From CAWDVR01 sp044869805 (GTDB lineage Bacteria > Acidobacteriota > Thermoanaerobaculia > Multivoradales > SZUA-115): DNA of 64,000 bases. The position numbers and the translations under genes are program-made. Shown here in pieces: positions 1-8,870 of the stretch (within the stretch, counting starts at the first letter, position 1; each line of letters starts with the position of its first letter). Where the stretch lies: the NCBI GenBank assembly GCA_044869805.1, contig JBIOXV010000149.1:139101-203100 (forward strand), read 5' to 3'. The notes beneath the pieces are model-generated. The model saw only the letters and a program-made list of their open reading frames with translations, had not been told where the DNA came from and ran no database searches.

Positions 1-1
1 C

Positions 2-853
2 CGACGGCGCCAGCTCTCGGTGGTGGCGCCGCGCCATCGCGACGACGAAGCCACGCGCTGCGGCGAAGAGAACCTCGTAGCGCCGTTCTGTGAGCGCTTC
101 TCCCAGCGTTTCGACCGATCGCGGAGCCGGCAGGCCTGGAAGCTCGACGTGGCGAGCGGCGCCCGGGCCACCAAGCGGGAGCTCATCGGTCGCCTGGCGG
201 CGGCGGACGGCCCGGCATTGATGCTGACGGTGTCGCACGGGCTCACCTTCTCCTCCGGCCACCCGCTGCAGCCGAAGATGCAGGGCGCGCTCATCACCTC
301 CGAGTGGCCGGGCGCTCTGGATTGGCCGCGCGCGCTGCCGCCGGAGTTCTACGTGGCGGCCGCTGACCTCGGGGAAGAGGCCTGCCTGCACGGCCTCGTC
401 AGCTTCCACTTCGCCTGCTTCTCGGGCGGCACACCGGAGCTCGACAACTTCTCTCGCGACCGCAGGCGAAAGCCCCCACGCCTGGCGCCCGAGCCCTTCG
501 TCGCCGCCCTGCCGAAGCGCATGCTCACGCACCCTAACGGCGGTGCACTGGCTGTGATCGGTCACGTGGACAGCGCCTGGGCTCACTCGTTCCTCTGGCG
601 CCGGCTCAAGCAGCAATCGCAGGCTTTTGAGCACTGCTTCGAAGCGCTGATCGCCGGCCAGCCGGTGGGTGCGGCGATGGAGGCCTTCTCGGCCCGACTG
701 GACGCGATCGTCCGCGAGCAGATGAGCCTCACCCTGCGGCACGACGCGCGGGAGGCGGCGGCCCGGCGGCTCGACGCCTCATGGCACGCGGCGGTCACCG
801 ACCTACGCAACTACGTGGTGCTGGGTGATCCCGCCGTGCGGGTCGCCTGCTGA
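2..853 (+). CDS. Caspase-fold (C25/CHAT-like) peptidase, C-terminal part
   Basis: The reading frame is open from base 2, so the gene starts upstream and only the C-terminal ~280 residues are seen. A GTG at 20 is only the first possible start inside the window. Visible motifs are a His in TVSHGLTFSSG, then QGALITSEWPG, a Cys in FHFACFSGGTPELDNF, NGGALAVIGHVDSAW, and a terminal YVVLGDPAVRV. A His-then-Cys pair with this spacing is the pattern of C25/CHAT-like caspase-fold peptidases. A protease role is inferred; the substrate is unknown. It ends 10 bp before the most likely start of a caspase-domain gene, so the two are probably co-transcribed. Confidence 0.7.
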   Translation, partial: RRRQLSVVAPRHRDDEATRCGEENLVAPFCERFSQRFDRSRSRQAWKLDVASGARATKRELIGRLAAADGPALMLTVSHGLTFSSGHPLQPKMQGALITSEWPGALDWPRALPPEFYVAAADLGEEACLHGLVSFHFACFSGGTPELDNFSRDRRRKPPRLAPEPFVAALPKRMLTHPNGGALAVIGHVDSAWAHSFLWRRLKQQSQAFEHCFEALIAGQPVGAAMEAFSARLDAIVREQMSLTLRHDAREAAARRLDASWHAAVTDLRNYVVLGDPAVRVAC

Positions 854-863
854 GGGTCCGGCG

Positions 864-2957
864 GTGGGAGAAAGCCGCATCCACGCGCTGCTGATCGGCA
901 TCGACGGCTACCTCGAGAGCCGGCGCCCCGGCTTCGTAGCCCCGCCGCCGCTCGGAGGCTCGGTGCGCGATGCGCTGGCGGCGGAGGCCTTCCTCTGCCG
1001 CCGACTCGAGGTGGCGGCCACCGATATCGAGCTGCTCCTGGCTCCGGCCGGAAGCGGCGAACCGCTCGACCCCGTGCGAGCTCCCAGCTACGAAAACATG
1101 GTCGCAGCCTGGCTGCGGCTGATCGACCGGACGCGGCCTGGCGACCAGGCCTTCATCCTCTACTCGGGCCACGGCTGCCGTGTGCCGACCCTCAGCCGCG
1201 ACCTCAAGGGCCGGGAGGGCCTCGACGAGTGCCTGGTGCCCTACGACGTCGCCTCGCCCAAGGCCCGCTACCTTCGCGACATCGAGGTTTGCGCCCTGCT
1301 GCGGAAGCTCGCGGACAAGCAGGTATTCAGCACCGTGGTCCTCGACTGCTGCCACGCCGGCGGGGCCAGCCGCAGCGGCGTCGCCGTCCGTGGCGTCGAG
1401 CACGTCGACCGCACGCCGCGGCCCGAGCAGAGCCTGGTGGGAAGCGCTGCCGAGCTGGAGCGCGCATGGCAGCTCGCGCGCCCGCAGAGCCGGGCCGTCC
1501 GGGCCGACCGCTCCTGGGAGGACGAGCCCTCCGGTTACGTCCTCTTCGCCGCGTGCCGGCTGCACGAGCAGGCCTTCGAAGCCCGGTTCGACGACCAGCC
1601 GCTGCGCGGTGCACTGTCGCACTGGTTCTTCCGACTGTTGGAGTCGGCGGACCCCGGCTGGAGCTGGCGTCGCCTGCACGAGAGACTGTTGGCACGGGTC
1701 CAGGCCAGGTTCACGGCACAGACGCCAGTCCTCGAAGGCGAAGCGGAGCGTGCGATCTTCGGTGGCGACCGCCTGACGCCGCCGGCCGGGATCGCTGTGG
1801 TGGAGATCGCCGGCGAGGCGGGTGTCCGGCTGCGGCTCGCGGCGGGCAAGGCGCACGGCCTGCGCGAGGGTGCAAGCTTCGCGATCGTCGCGGGAGGCGG
1901 CCCCGCGGCGGGTACGCGGCTGGGTGTCGCCGAGGCGCGGGAGGTGAGCGCCACCTGCTCGTGGGCGGAGCTTCTGGAGCCGCCCGCGACGCAGCGCGTG
2001 CCGGCGGAGGGAGACAGGGCGGTGCTGCTCGATCCCGGCTCGCTTTGCCTCCGGCGGCCCGTCAGGGTGATTGATCCCGAGCCTGGGGACCGAGGCTCGG
2101 CGCGGGCAAAGCAGCGCGGGATGCCCGAGCTCCTGGCCGGCTTGCGGGAATGCGCCGGACCCTTTCTCGAAGTGGAGGGCGAAGAAGAGCTCGAGGGCTT
2201 CTTTGTCTGGGCCGATCCCCGGGGCGTGCTCCAGATCGGCGACGCCGCCGGCCGACCCTGGCCCGGGCTCGAGCCGCCGATCCGGCTCGGCGATCCCCGT
2301 GCGCTCGTCCGGCTGGCCGAGCGTCTGAACCATCTCGCGAAGTGGCGCAACGTGCGCGAGATCGAGAACCAGGCCGCGGCCTCGCCCCTCCGCGGGAAGC
2401 TGCGGGTCGGCCTCGGCCGCCTGCCGCAAGGCTACCGCCGCGGCGAGCCGCTGCGCCCGAAATCCTTCCGCGCTTGCGAGGCACCTCCCACGGTGACGGC
2501 AGGCGAGTGGATCTGCGTGGTGATCGAGAACGCCTGGCGCGAGGCGCTGAACGTCACCCTGCTCGACTTGGCGCCCGACGGGTCCGTCTCGCAGGTGCAT
2601 CCGGCCAAGGCACTGGCCGACTTCTCGACTCTCGAGCCGGGCAGGAGCTTCAAGCTTCCGCTCCGCGCCGACCTGCCGCCGGGGCTCGAGAGAGGCGAGG
2701 ATGTGATCAAGGTCTTCGCCGCCCGCCACCCGCTGCGCCTGGACTGGCTCGAGCTCCCTCCTCTGGATCACCAGCACGCGGCGGCGGACGCATTGCGGGG
2801 CACCGCGACGGGCCCCCTCGATCGCCTGCTGGCCTCGCTCGCCGTCGACGAGCCGGCCCATCGCAGCGCGCGGCCGCCGGTGGAGGTGAGCGACGACTGG
2901 TGGGTGGAGGAGGCGGTGGTCAGGGTAAAGGCCGTCGCCGTAGGCGGGAGCCGGTAG
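864..2957 (+). CDS. Caspase-family (C14) protein with DUF4384-like C-terminus
   Basis: The protein is about 697 aa from GTG 864. An upstream GTG at 825 would overlap the previous gene by 29 bp; 864 is preferred because the caspase fold begins directly after it with RIHALLIGIDGY. The catalytic His is in ILYSGHGCR (about residue 103) and the Cys in VVLDCCHAGG (about residue 163), the normal metacaspase/C14 dyad. After a middle region, residues ~530-620 (GEWICVVIENAW, VTLLDLAPDGSVSQVHP) match DUF4384, a domain often attached to bacterial caspases. No signal peptide or membrane segment is evident, so it is probably cytoplasmic. It sits in a run of protease and CHAT genes and is likely an effector or regulator protease of that cluster. 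Confidence 0.88.
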   Translation: MGESRIHALLIGIDGYLESRRPGFVAPPPLGGSVRDALAAEAFLCRRLEVAATDIELLLAPAGSGEPLDPVRAPSYENMVAAWLRLIDRTRPGDQAFILYSGHGCRVPTLSRDLKGREGLDECLVPYDVASPKARYLRDIEVCALLRKLADKQVFSTVVLDCCHAGGASRSGVAVRGVEHVDRTPRPEQSLVGSAAELERAWQLARPQSRAVRADRSWEDEPSGYVLFAACRLHEQAFEARFDDQPLRGALSHWFFRLLESADPGWSWRRLHERLLARVQARFTAQTPVLEGEAERAIFGGDRLTPPAGIAVVEIAGEAGVRLRLAAGKAHGLREGASFAIVAGGGPAAGTRLGVAEAREVSATCSWAELLEPPATQRVPAEGDRAVLLDPGSLCLRRPVRVIDPEPGDRGSARAKQRGMPELLAGLRECAGPFLEVEGEEELEGFFVWADPRGVLQIGDAAGRPWPGLEPPIRLGDPRALVRLAERLNHLAKWRNVREIENQAAASPLRGKLRVGLGRLPQGYRRGEPLRPKSFRACEAPPTVTAGEWICVVIENAWREALNVTLLDLAPDGSVSQVHPAKALADFSTLEPGRSFKLPLRADLPPGLERGEDVIKVFAARHPLRLDWLELPPLDHQHAAADALRGTATGPLDRLLASLAVDEPAHRSARPPVEVSDDWWVEEAVVRVKAVAVGGSR

Positions 2958-2997
2958 ACATGGCCATGACCCGGCGGCGGGGCCGAAGCCGCGTTTG

Positions 2998-3393
2998 ATG
3001 GACGGAACCATGTCCGACGAGCCGCCGGGACGGCCGCCATCCTCCGCGCGCAGCTCGCAGTCGATCGAGTCCTGGAAACCGGAGAGGCGCGATCGCGACG
3101 CGAGCCTGCTCCTCCTGCTGCTGGCTGCCGCGTTCGTCCTGGGCTTTCTGATGGCGTCCCTGCTGCTCGACAGCCGGCGGCCGGCCGGTCCCGACCCGCA
3201 TGCGCAGGGGCGTCCTGGCCCTTCGCGCAGCGAAGCGCCTAAGCCGCCGCCGACCGAGAGCTGCGTGCCGCGGGAGGACTGCTGCCAGGTCTGTAGGGCC
3301 GGCAAGGCCTGCGGCCACTCGTGCATCAGCCGCGCGAAGCTTTGCCACCAACCCGACGGCTGCGCCTGCGACGCGGCCGAGGTCTGCTCCTGA
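2998..3393 (+). CDS. Small single-pass membrane protein with Cys-rich C-terminal motif
   Basis: About 131 aa. A hydrophilic N-terminus is followed by one strong membrane helix (LLLLLLAAAFVLGFLMASLLL, about residues 37-57), a Pro-rich linker, and a 45-residue Cys-rich tail. The tail contains DCCQVC, GKACGHSCIS and LCHQPDGCAC, ten cysteines in all. I recognise this Cys pattern as recurrent in small bacterial proteins of unknown function; it could bind metal or form disulfides. Starts at TTG 2995, ATG 2998 or ATG 3010 are possible; the GACGGA just before 3010 may be its ribosome site. It lies between the caspase and CHAT-FGE genes on the same strand, which suggests a membrane partner for that cluster. 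Confidence 0.72.
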   Translation: MDGTMSDEPPGRPPSSARSSQSIESWKPERRDRDASLLLLLLAAAFVLGFLMASLLLDSRRPAGPDPHAQGRPGPSRSEAPKPPPTESCVPREDCCQVCRAGKACGHSCISRAKLCHQPDGCACDAAEVCS

Positions 3394-3430
3394 GGATCGC
3401 TGCAGAGTGGTCGCTCCAACGCGAGGCCCC

Positions 3431-5485
3431 ATGGGTTCCCGACAGATGACCTCGCCCAAGGCCACTGCATCGCCCGTCGAACTGGGTGAGGCCGCCGTAG
3501 ACCTCAACTTCGACCTCAGCATCGTTCGTTCGGGCAAGCGATACCGGATCACGGTCGAGCACGCGCCGGTCTGGCTGCCACCGCCTCGGCTCGAGCGCCT
3601 GCATCTCGACTGGGTTGAGCTCGGGGCTTTAGGCGGCCGGAACCTCAGGCCGCCGCTGGAGCTCGTGGCCGCTGGGCCGGCCGTGGTGGCGAGGACGGTA
3701 GGAGAGAGGGTCTTCCGGCAGGTGTTCGCAGGCTCGATCGGCGATGCCTACGAGGCGAGCCTCGCCGAAGCGGCGCGCAGCGGCCAGCCACTCGTGCTCC
3801 GCATGCGTCTCGGAGACGCCCCGGAGCTACGCTCCTTTCCCTGGGAGAGCCTCTGGGACCCACAGCGCCGGGAGCCGGTGGGGATCTCGACCTCCACGAA
3901 TGTGGTGCGCTATCTCGACACCGGGCCGCGACTGCGATCTCCCGCGAGGCCAGGGCCGTTGCGCATCCTGTTCGTAGCCAGCCAGCCGTGCGGCAAAGAC
4001 CGCCTGGCGGTCGAGCGCGAGTGGCGGGTAGTCGAGGCAGCGTTGGCACCTGCCTGTGGAGTCGGCCAAGTGGAGCTGCTCCGCGCGTCCGCCGCCACCG
4101 TTGAGGAGGTCGGCCGCTCGTTCGTGGCGCAGGACTGTCAGGTGCTCCACTTCGCAGGCCACGGAGAGGGTGCCTCATCCTCGGCTGGAGGCGTTCTCGC
4201 CTTCGAGAGGGAAGGGGGAGGCGAAGAGCTGGTGACGGGCGAGCGGCTGGCCGCGGCGCTCTACCGTGATCCGCAGGCCCGAGGCCTGCGACTGGCCGTC
4301 CTCAACGCCTGCCATACGGCCGACAGCGGCTCCGACTCATGGGCCGGAGCGGCGCAGAGCCTGGTTTCGGCAGGGTTCCCCGCGGCTGTGGCGATGCGCG
4401 GACCCATTCCCGATCAGGCCGCCATCCGGTTCGCGCGCGCCTTCTACGAGGCGCTCGCCGCCGGCAGCACGCTACCGCGGGCGATCAGCCTCGCCCGGCG
4501 TGCCATCTTTGCGGAGGTTTCCGACCTCTCCTGGCTGTGGCCGGTGCTCTTCATTCGCACCGAGGGAGGCAGGCTGGTCGATCCCTCGATCGGTGCGCCG
4601 CCCGCCAGAAAGCGGAGGCGGTGGTGGGCTCTCGGTCTGGCGGCCCTGGCGGCGAGCCTGGTCGTGCTCACGCTGCTGCCTCTGAGCCCGACCTCTCAGG
4701 ACCCGCCCTACCGGCCGAGCACCGTGGACTTCACCGACCACCCCGACTGCCCCTCGGCCGCCGGACTCGAGCTCGGCTTGGTGCGAATCGAGCCGGGAGA
4801 GTTCGTCATGGGTTCGGACGAGGCACCCGAGGAGGAGCCGCAGCATCCCGTGACCATCACCGACCCCTTCTGCCTGGCCAAGACCGAGGTCACGGAGGCG
4901 CTGTGGACTGTAGTGATGAGTGACCGCAGCCGCAGCCTGGAGGAGCTGCGGCAGCGCCCGGGCGGCGACCTGCCTCAGGGAAAGCTGAGTTGGAACGACG
5001 CCCAGCGGTTCCTCATCCGGCTGAACAAGCTGATGGGCGCGGACCTCTGCTCCTTGCCCACGGAGGCGCAGTGGGAGTACGCGGCGCGGGCCGGCAGCGC
5101 CGTCCCATATGGCTTCGGTGGCGATTCGATGGCTCTGGACCTCTACGGCAACTGCGGAGGGGAGGACGATCGTGACCCCTACACCGGCCCGGCCCCGGTC
5201 GGCTCGTTGCGGCCGAACGCCCTCGGCCTCTTCGACTTGCACGGCAACCAGTCTGAGTGGGTTAATGACTGGTATCAGGTTTACGGCGAGGTACCTCTGA
5301 AGGACCCGTCTGGACCCTCGTCAGGGCAAGAGCGCGTGCGCCGCGGCGGCAGCTACATCACCAACGCGAGTAACTGCCGCTCTGCATCGCGGGAGAAGTC
5401 AACCCCGGAAGCCAGCCATCAGACCTTCGGCTTCCGGGTGGCATGCCGTTTGGCCTCCGGTCCCCCGGCCTCGTCACCGCGCTGA
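3431..5485 (+). CDS. CHAT protease - transmembrane - FGE/sulfatase-maturase-like fusion
   Basis: From ATG 3431 the protein is 684 aa; the frame is open further upstream but overlaps the preceding gene. A CHAT domain occupies roughly residues 25-385, with PWESLWD, the catalytic His in HFAGHG (about 244) and Cys in VLNACHTAD (about 294). A basic stretch and a membrane helix follow (about 398-418). Residues ~449-684 form an FGE/C-type-lectin-like domain: VRIEPGEFVMGS, LPTEAQWEYAARAG, LYDLHGN-type LFDLHGNQSEWVNDW, GFRVAC. Enzymatic FGE carries a Cys pair in SYLCHxSYC; here the same stretch reads SYITNASNC, so one Cys is missing. The domain is therefore more likely a ligand-binding module than a formylglycine maturase. 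The protein is probably inner-membrane, with CHAT in the cytoplasm and FGE outside. Confidence 0.88.
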   Translation: MGSRQMTSPKATASPVELGEAAVDLNFDLSIVRSGKRYRITVEHAPVWLPPPRLERLHLDWVELGALGGRNLRPPLELVAAGPAVVARTVGERVFRQVFAGSIGDAYEASLAEAARSGQPLVLRMRLGDAPELRSFPWESLWDPQRREPVGISTSTNVVRYLDTGPRLRSPARPGPLRILFVASQPCGKDRLAVEREWRVVEAALAPACGVGQVELLRASAATVEEVGRSFVAQDCQVLHFAGHGEGASSSAGGVLAFEREGGGEELVTGERLAAALYRDPQARGLRLAVLNACHTADSGSDSWAGAAQSLVSAGFPAAVAMRGPIPDQAAIRFARAFYEALAAGSTLPRAISLARRAIFAEVSDLSWLWPVLFIRTEGGRLVDPSIGAPPARKRRRWWALGLAALAASLVVLTLLPLSPTSQDPPYRPSTVDFTDHPDCPSAAGLELGLVRIEPGEFVMGSDEAPEEEPQHPVTITDPFCLAKTEVTEALWTVVMSDRSRSLEELRQRPGGDLPQGKLSWNDAQRFLIRLNKLMGADLCSLPTEAQWEYAARAGSAVPYGFGGDSMALDLYGNCGGEDDRDPYTGPAPVGSLRPNALGLFDLHGNQSEWVNDWYQVYGEVPLKDPSGPSSGQERVRRGGSYITNASNCRSASREKSTPEASHQTFGFRVACRLASGPPASSPR

Positions 5486-5562
5486 CGGCTTCAGCATTCC
5501 ACGCGATCGAGTTTCGGAGCGGGCAGGCTCACGCGCTTGCCGAACCCTGACCCACTCAACAA

Positions 5563-5576
5563 CCGCCGCGCGGCGG
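5563..5576. other. Perfect GC palindrome in gap between CHAT-FGE and CsgG genes
   Basis: CCGCCGCGCGGCGG is a perfect 14-bp palindrome in the ~190-bp gap after the CHAT-FGE stop, followed by GTGTCTT. It could form a small hairpin that ends or attenuates the upstream transcript, but there is no clear U-tract. The rest of the gap shows no convincing promoter apart from the strong AGGAGGAG ribosome site of the next gene. Confidence 0.3.
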
Positions 5577-5673
5577 TGTCTTGAAAGATGAGCTTCCGCG
5601 AAGCCTTGGCCTTGCCCTGGTCGCAGGCCCGATGGCATGGACCGCGGAACCGAACCCAAGAGGAGGAGACTCG

Positions 5674-6819
5674 ATGCGAATCGTGCACCGGCAGCGGTGG
5701 ATGGTAGCGCTCCTGGCGGCGACACTCGTGCTCGCCGCCGCGGCGAAGGCTGGTCCGCTCAAGCGATTCAGGGAGAAGCGGGAGGAAGACAAGGAGAAGA
5801 TCCTCTCTTGCATCCGGACGAGCGCCTGGACCGCCTATCTCGCGGACACGGACGGCGGCTACAGCCCGATCCGCGACACGCAGAACACGGACGACGACAT
5901 CGACTGGCTGGGTCTACGGTTTTCGACCTTCGAAGGGCCGCGCATCCGCCTGGGCGTGTTCAAGGTGGAGAACAAGTCTCGGGAGGCGGCCGACGAACGG
6001 GCGTCCAAGGTGGAGGTGCCGGTCGCCGGCATCGAGGAGCTGCTGACAGCCGCGCTCTACAACACCCAACGCTTCGACATCATCGAGCGCAAGCGGCTCG
6101 ACCTCGTGCTCGGCGAACAAAATCGCAAAGGGACGTTCGAGCCGTCGCCCAAGGCGCTCTACGAGGCCGGGCAGGTGATGGGGATCCAGTACCTCATCTA
6201 CGGAACGGTCAACGAGTGGGTGCCCGAGCGCGCTGCCAGGAAGGGCGGGATCAAGGGCTTCATCGGCGGCAAGGAGGAGGCGGAGGTGGCGATCAGCTTC
6301 AGCCTGACGGACATCACCAACGCACAGGTGCTGGTTACCACCGTCGAGCGGGCGAAGATCGGCGAGTGGAGCTTTGACATCGCCAGTCCCAAAGGCGCCA
6401 CCGGCGAGACGGTGAACATGACGCCTATCAACTACGCTGTGCAAGCCTGCGTGAACAAGGCGGTGTACAAGATCGCCGTCTACCTTCGCGACCAGAGGTG
6501 GAAGGGTGCCGTGGTCGAGATCAAGGGACCGGACATCTTTATCAACGCCGGCAGCAACCACGGGATGAAGCCAGGGATGCTGCTCACGCTCTTCGCCCGC
6601 AAAGGGGTCATCTACGACAAAGGCAAGCTCCTTGGCGAGGACCTGCGGGCCATCGGTTCCCTGAAGGTCGTCTCGGTGCAGCCGGGCTTCTCGATCGCCC
6701 GCGTCGAGGAAGGGGCAAAGGGCATCAAGGTCCGCGATCGCGTGGAGCTCGCGACCGTCCCACCGCTGCCGCCCGTACCGGCCCACTGTGCGGGGATGCT
6801 GCCTCTGGCGAGCTTTTGA
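5674..6819 (+). CDS. CsgG/HfaB-family periplasmic or outer-membrane protein
   Basis: ATG 5674 is chosen because AGGAGGAG lies at 5661-5668. The 381-aa product begins with a Sec signal (VALLAATLVLAAAAKAGP). It has no lipobox Cys, unlike E. coli CsgG. The central part matches the CsgG fold: IRLGVFKVEN, then IEELLTAALYNTQRFDIIERKRLDLVL, then GQVMGIQYLIYGTVNEW, then AEVAISFSLTDITNAQVL. The C-terminal ~90 residues (VVEIKGPDIFINAGSNHGMKPG) resemble the FlgT-C-like small barrel often found after such domains. CsgG proteins form secretion pores or assembly factors. Its place directly after CHAT/caspase genes suggests an envelope component of the same locus. Pore formation is not shown by the sequence. 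Confidence 0.85.
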   Translation: MRIVHRQRWMVALLAATLVLAAAAKAGPLKRFREKREEDKEKILSCIRTSAWTAYLADTDGGYSPIRDTQNTDDDIDWLGLRFSTFEGPRIRLGVFKVENKSREAADERASKVEVPVAGIEELLTAALYNTQRFDIIERKRLDLVLGEQNRKGTFEPSPKALYEAGQVMGIQYLIYGTVNEWVPERAARKGGIKGFIGGKEEAEVAISFSLTDITNAQVLVTTVERAKIGEWSFDIASPKGATGETVNMTPINYAVQACVNKAVYKIAVYLRDQRWKGAVVEIKGPDIFINAGSNHGMKPGMLLTLFARKGVIYDKGKLLGEDLRAIGSLKVVSVQPGFSIARVEEGAKGIKVRDRVELATVPPLPPVPAHCAGMLPLASF

Positions 6820-6840
6820 CCAGGCGAATCGGCGCGCGGC

Positions 6841-8742
6841 TCAAAGGCTCAAGGCCGATCCCTCGAGCGGGATGTTGAAGCCGCCGCCGGCCAGCTCGAG
6901 GTAGAAATCGCTGGCTCCGCCCTTCGGAACGGGGAAGTCGAGCGAGAAGGTGGCGGCGGCGCCTGGATCCACCGCCAGCAGCGGTCCCCTCGTGCCGGCC
7001 GGCAGGCTCGATCCCACCACCGAATAGGCGTTGCTGCCGTCATCGCTGAGGAAGGCCTCGAGGGTGAGCTCTACATGCGTCGGCCCGGCGTTGGTACAGG
7101 TCAAGAGGGCCTGCATGCCCTTGCCTTCGCGGCGCGTGAACGAGGAGCAGCGGCAGCTCAGGTGCTCGCCGCTGGTCGAGACCGGCACCGCCTGCGGAGC
7201 GGCGGCGGTTGCAGGCGGCTCGGGTCGAATCACGGTCGTCTCGCCTGGCTTCGCCTCGGGCTTGGCTTGGCGTGGGGTCTCGGCGACCCGACTCGTCGGC
7301 GGTTGGGTGTCCCGAGCCGCCGAGCCAGCGGAGGTGCCAGCGCTCTGCGGGAGCGAGCTGTTTCCGGTCTTGGTTCCGCTGGGTTTGTCGGGCTCCACCT
7401 TGGTCCACGGTCCGAGCTGAACCGCGACTGCGACTACCACCGCAGCCGTGACTGCGGCAAGTCCAACCACCAGCCGCTTGCGTGCACGGACCCCGCCCTC
7501 GACAGCGGATGAAGGAGGCGCCTGCGGCTTCGCAAACGTCGCCTGCTCCGCTGGCTCCGGGGCGGGCGCCGAACATAGAGGCACAGCCCGCCCGACCGCC
7601 GCCGGGTCGAGCGTGAACACGTTACCGTCCGGCACGCGGGTGAAGAGCACCGGGATGGCCCAGTCGGCCGAGTCCGGGCTCACCGAGTGGATCGCCTGCC
7701 GGGCCTCGGTCACGGCGCCGTCCACCGGGTCGCCGGCAGCGAGCCGGCGGTAGAGCGCCTGGCTGAAGCGAATCGCGGCACGGTCGGGTATCGGCCGCTG
7801 CATGGCCAGCACGGCGGGCACGCCGCCCAGCACCAGCGCGGTCGCCACGCCGCCAAATGGGCTGGCTCCCCGGCGCACCGCGGCCTGCGCGGTGTTGCAT
7901 GCGTTGAGCACCACCAGCCCCAACGCGGTCAGATCTTTGAGCTTGGTGGCGACCGCCCGGCCGCTGACCGGCTCGGCCGCGCCGTCCTCTCCCTCGAAGA
8001 AGAGGAGGCCCTCGCCGGTCGACGGATCGAGGTCGCCATGGCCCATGAAGTGGAAGACGTGGAACCCGCCGTCGATCAGCGTCTCGCGCACCGCAGCGAT
8101 GCTGGCCCGCTCGAGGAAGGTAAGTTGGATGCCCTCCGTTCGCTCCGAGATCCCATCCAGCTTGCGGCGCTCGGCGGCCAGGTCGAGGGGAGGCAGATCG
8201 CGGGGCGTGGCCATGGCGGCCAGCACTCGCAGCGGCCCGCCGACGGCGATCGGTCGGCAGGGTCGCGGCACGTCGAGGTAGCGCACCACGGGGGTCTTGC
8301 GGGAGAGGGCGAGGAAGTCCTCGGTCTCGGAGCGGAAGAGCAGCTCCCAAGGCATCGCCGCGAGCTCCGCCGCCTTGGGATCGCGAGGGTCGAGCTTCAG
8401 CCGCAGGCGCAGGCCCCGGTCGGGGCTGGACTGCAGGCCGCCGAGGCTCTGATCGAAAAGGCGGCGCACGGGTCCGTGCAGGAGGTGATCGCAGAGCAGT
8501 GCGCCGACCTCGCGGATCGCCAGCCGCGGCGTGTCCGGTCGATCGTCAGCGGCAGCGAAGTTGCGGCTGCCGCGGGTGGCTGTGGGGGCCGAGCCCGCGG
8601 CCAGGAGATCTCCCAGCCGCAGGATCTCCTCGTCGAGGGGCAGCTCGGCACTGCCTTGGCCGGCCGGCGAGCCCAGCACGCGGACGCGCAGCTCCCCCTG
8701 CGCGCCAGGATCGAGCTGGATCAGGAAGTCGTCGTAGCGCAT
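6841..8742 (-). CDS. CHAT-domain protein with membrane helix and C-terminal Ig-like domain
   Basis: 633 aa from ATG 8742 (MRYDDFLIQLDP), where the typical CHAT N-terminus begins; the longer open frame upstream (to 9390) is antisense to the DoxX-like gene and unlike the family. Residues 1-375 are CHAT: VRVLGSPAGQG, MPWELLF, the His in HFMGHGDLDP (about 235) and Cys in VVLNACNTAQ (about 282). A membrane helix follows at ~423-443, then a Ser/Thr/Pro-rich linker, and a ~105-residue beta-rich C-terminus (LTCTNAGPTHVELTLEAFL) that looks Ig-like. Its architecture parallels the CHAT-TM-FGE protein, with a different outer domain. It is convergent with the CsgG gene (21-bp gap). Confidence 0.88.
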   Translation of the reverse strand: MRYDDFLIQLDPGAQGELRVRVLGSPAGQGSAELPLDEEILRLGDLLAAGSAPTATRGSRNFAAADDRPDTPRLAIREVGALLCDHLLHGPVRRLFDQSLGGLQSSPDRGLRLRLKLDPRDPKAAELAAMPWELLFRSETEDFLALSRKTPVVRYLDVPRPCRPIAVGGPLRVLAAMATPRDLPPLDLAAERRKLDGISERTEGIQLTFLERASIAAVRETLIDGGFHVFHFMGHGDLDPSTGEGLLFFEGEDGAAEPVSGRAVATKLKDLTALGLVVLNACNTAQAAVRRGASPFGGVATALVLGGVPAVLAMQRPIPDRAAIRFSQALYRRLAAGDPVDGAVTEARQAIHSVSPDSADWAIPVLFTRVPDGNVFTLDPAAVGRAVPLCSAPAPEPAEQATFAKPQAPPSSAVEGGVRARKRLVVGLAAVTAAVVVAVAVQLGPWTKVEPDKPSGTKTGNSSLPQSAGTSAGSAARDTQPPTSRVAETPRQAKPEAKPGETTVIRPEPPATAAAPQAVPVSTSGEHLSCRCSSFTRREGKGMQALLTCTNAGPTHVELTLEAFLSDDGSNAYSVVGSSLPAGTRGPLLAVDPGAAATFSLDFPVPKGGASDFYLELAGGGFNIPLEGSALSL

Positions 8743-8870
8743 GGCGACGAGAGGGGACGGCGCAGCCTGGCCTTCTCGACGGCAGGCGACTGCGATCCCG
8801 GGCTCTGCCTGGCCTCTGACCCCGCCCTGCGGGTTTTTGTTGAGCCGCGATGCGAAGCCGTCCGCCGCTT

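Noticed and set aside
795..3470. An 891-aa minus-strand frame opposite the caspase gene
   Set aside because: The plus strand has an intact caspase dyad and DUF4384; the antisense frame is Arg/Ala-rich.
4778..5485. FGE-like domain as the maturase for the Cys-type sulfatases in this window
   Set aside because: It lacks one of the two active-site Cys, is fused to a CHAT protease, and is far from the sulfatase genes.
3431..5485. Diversity-generating retroelement target
   Set aside because: No reverse transcriptase, template repeat or accessory gene can be seen nearby.
3431..8742. CHAT proteins as part of a type III-E (Craspase-like) CRISPR system
   Set aside because: No Cas7-11/gRAMP gene and no repeat-spacer array is present.
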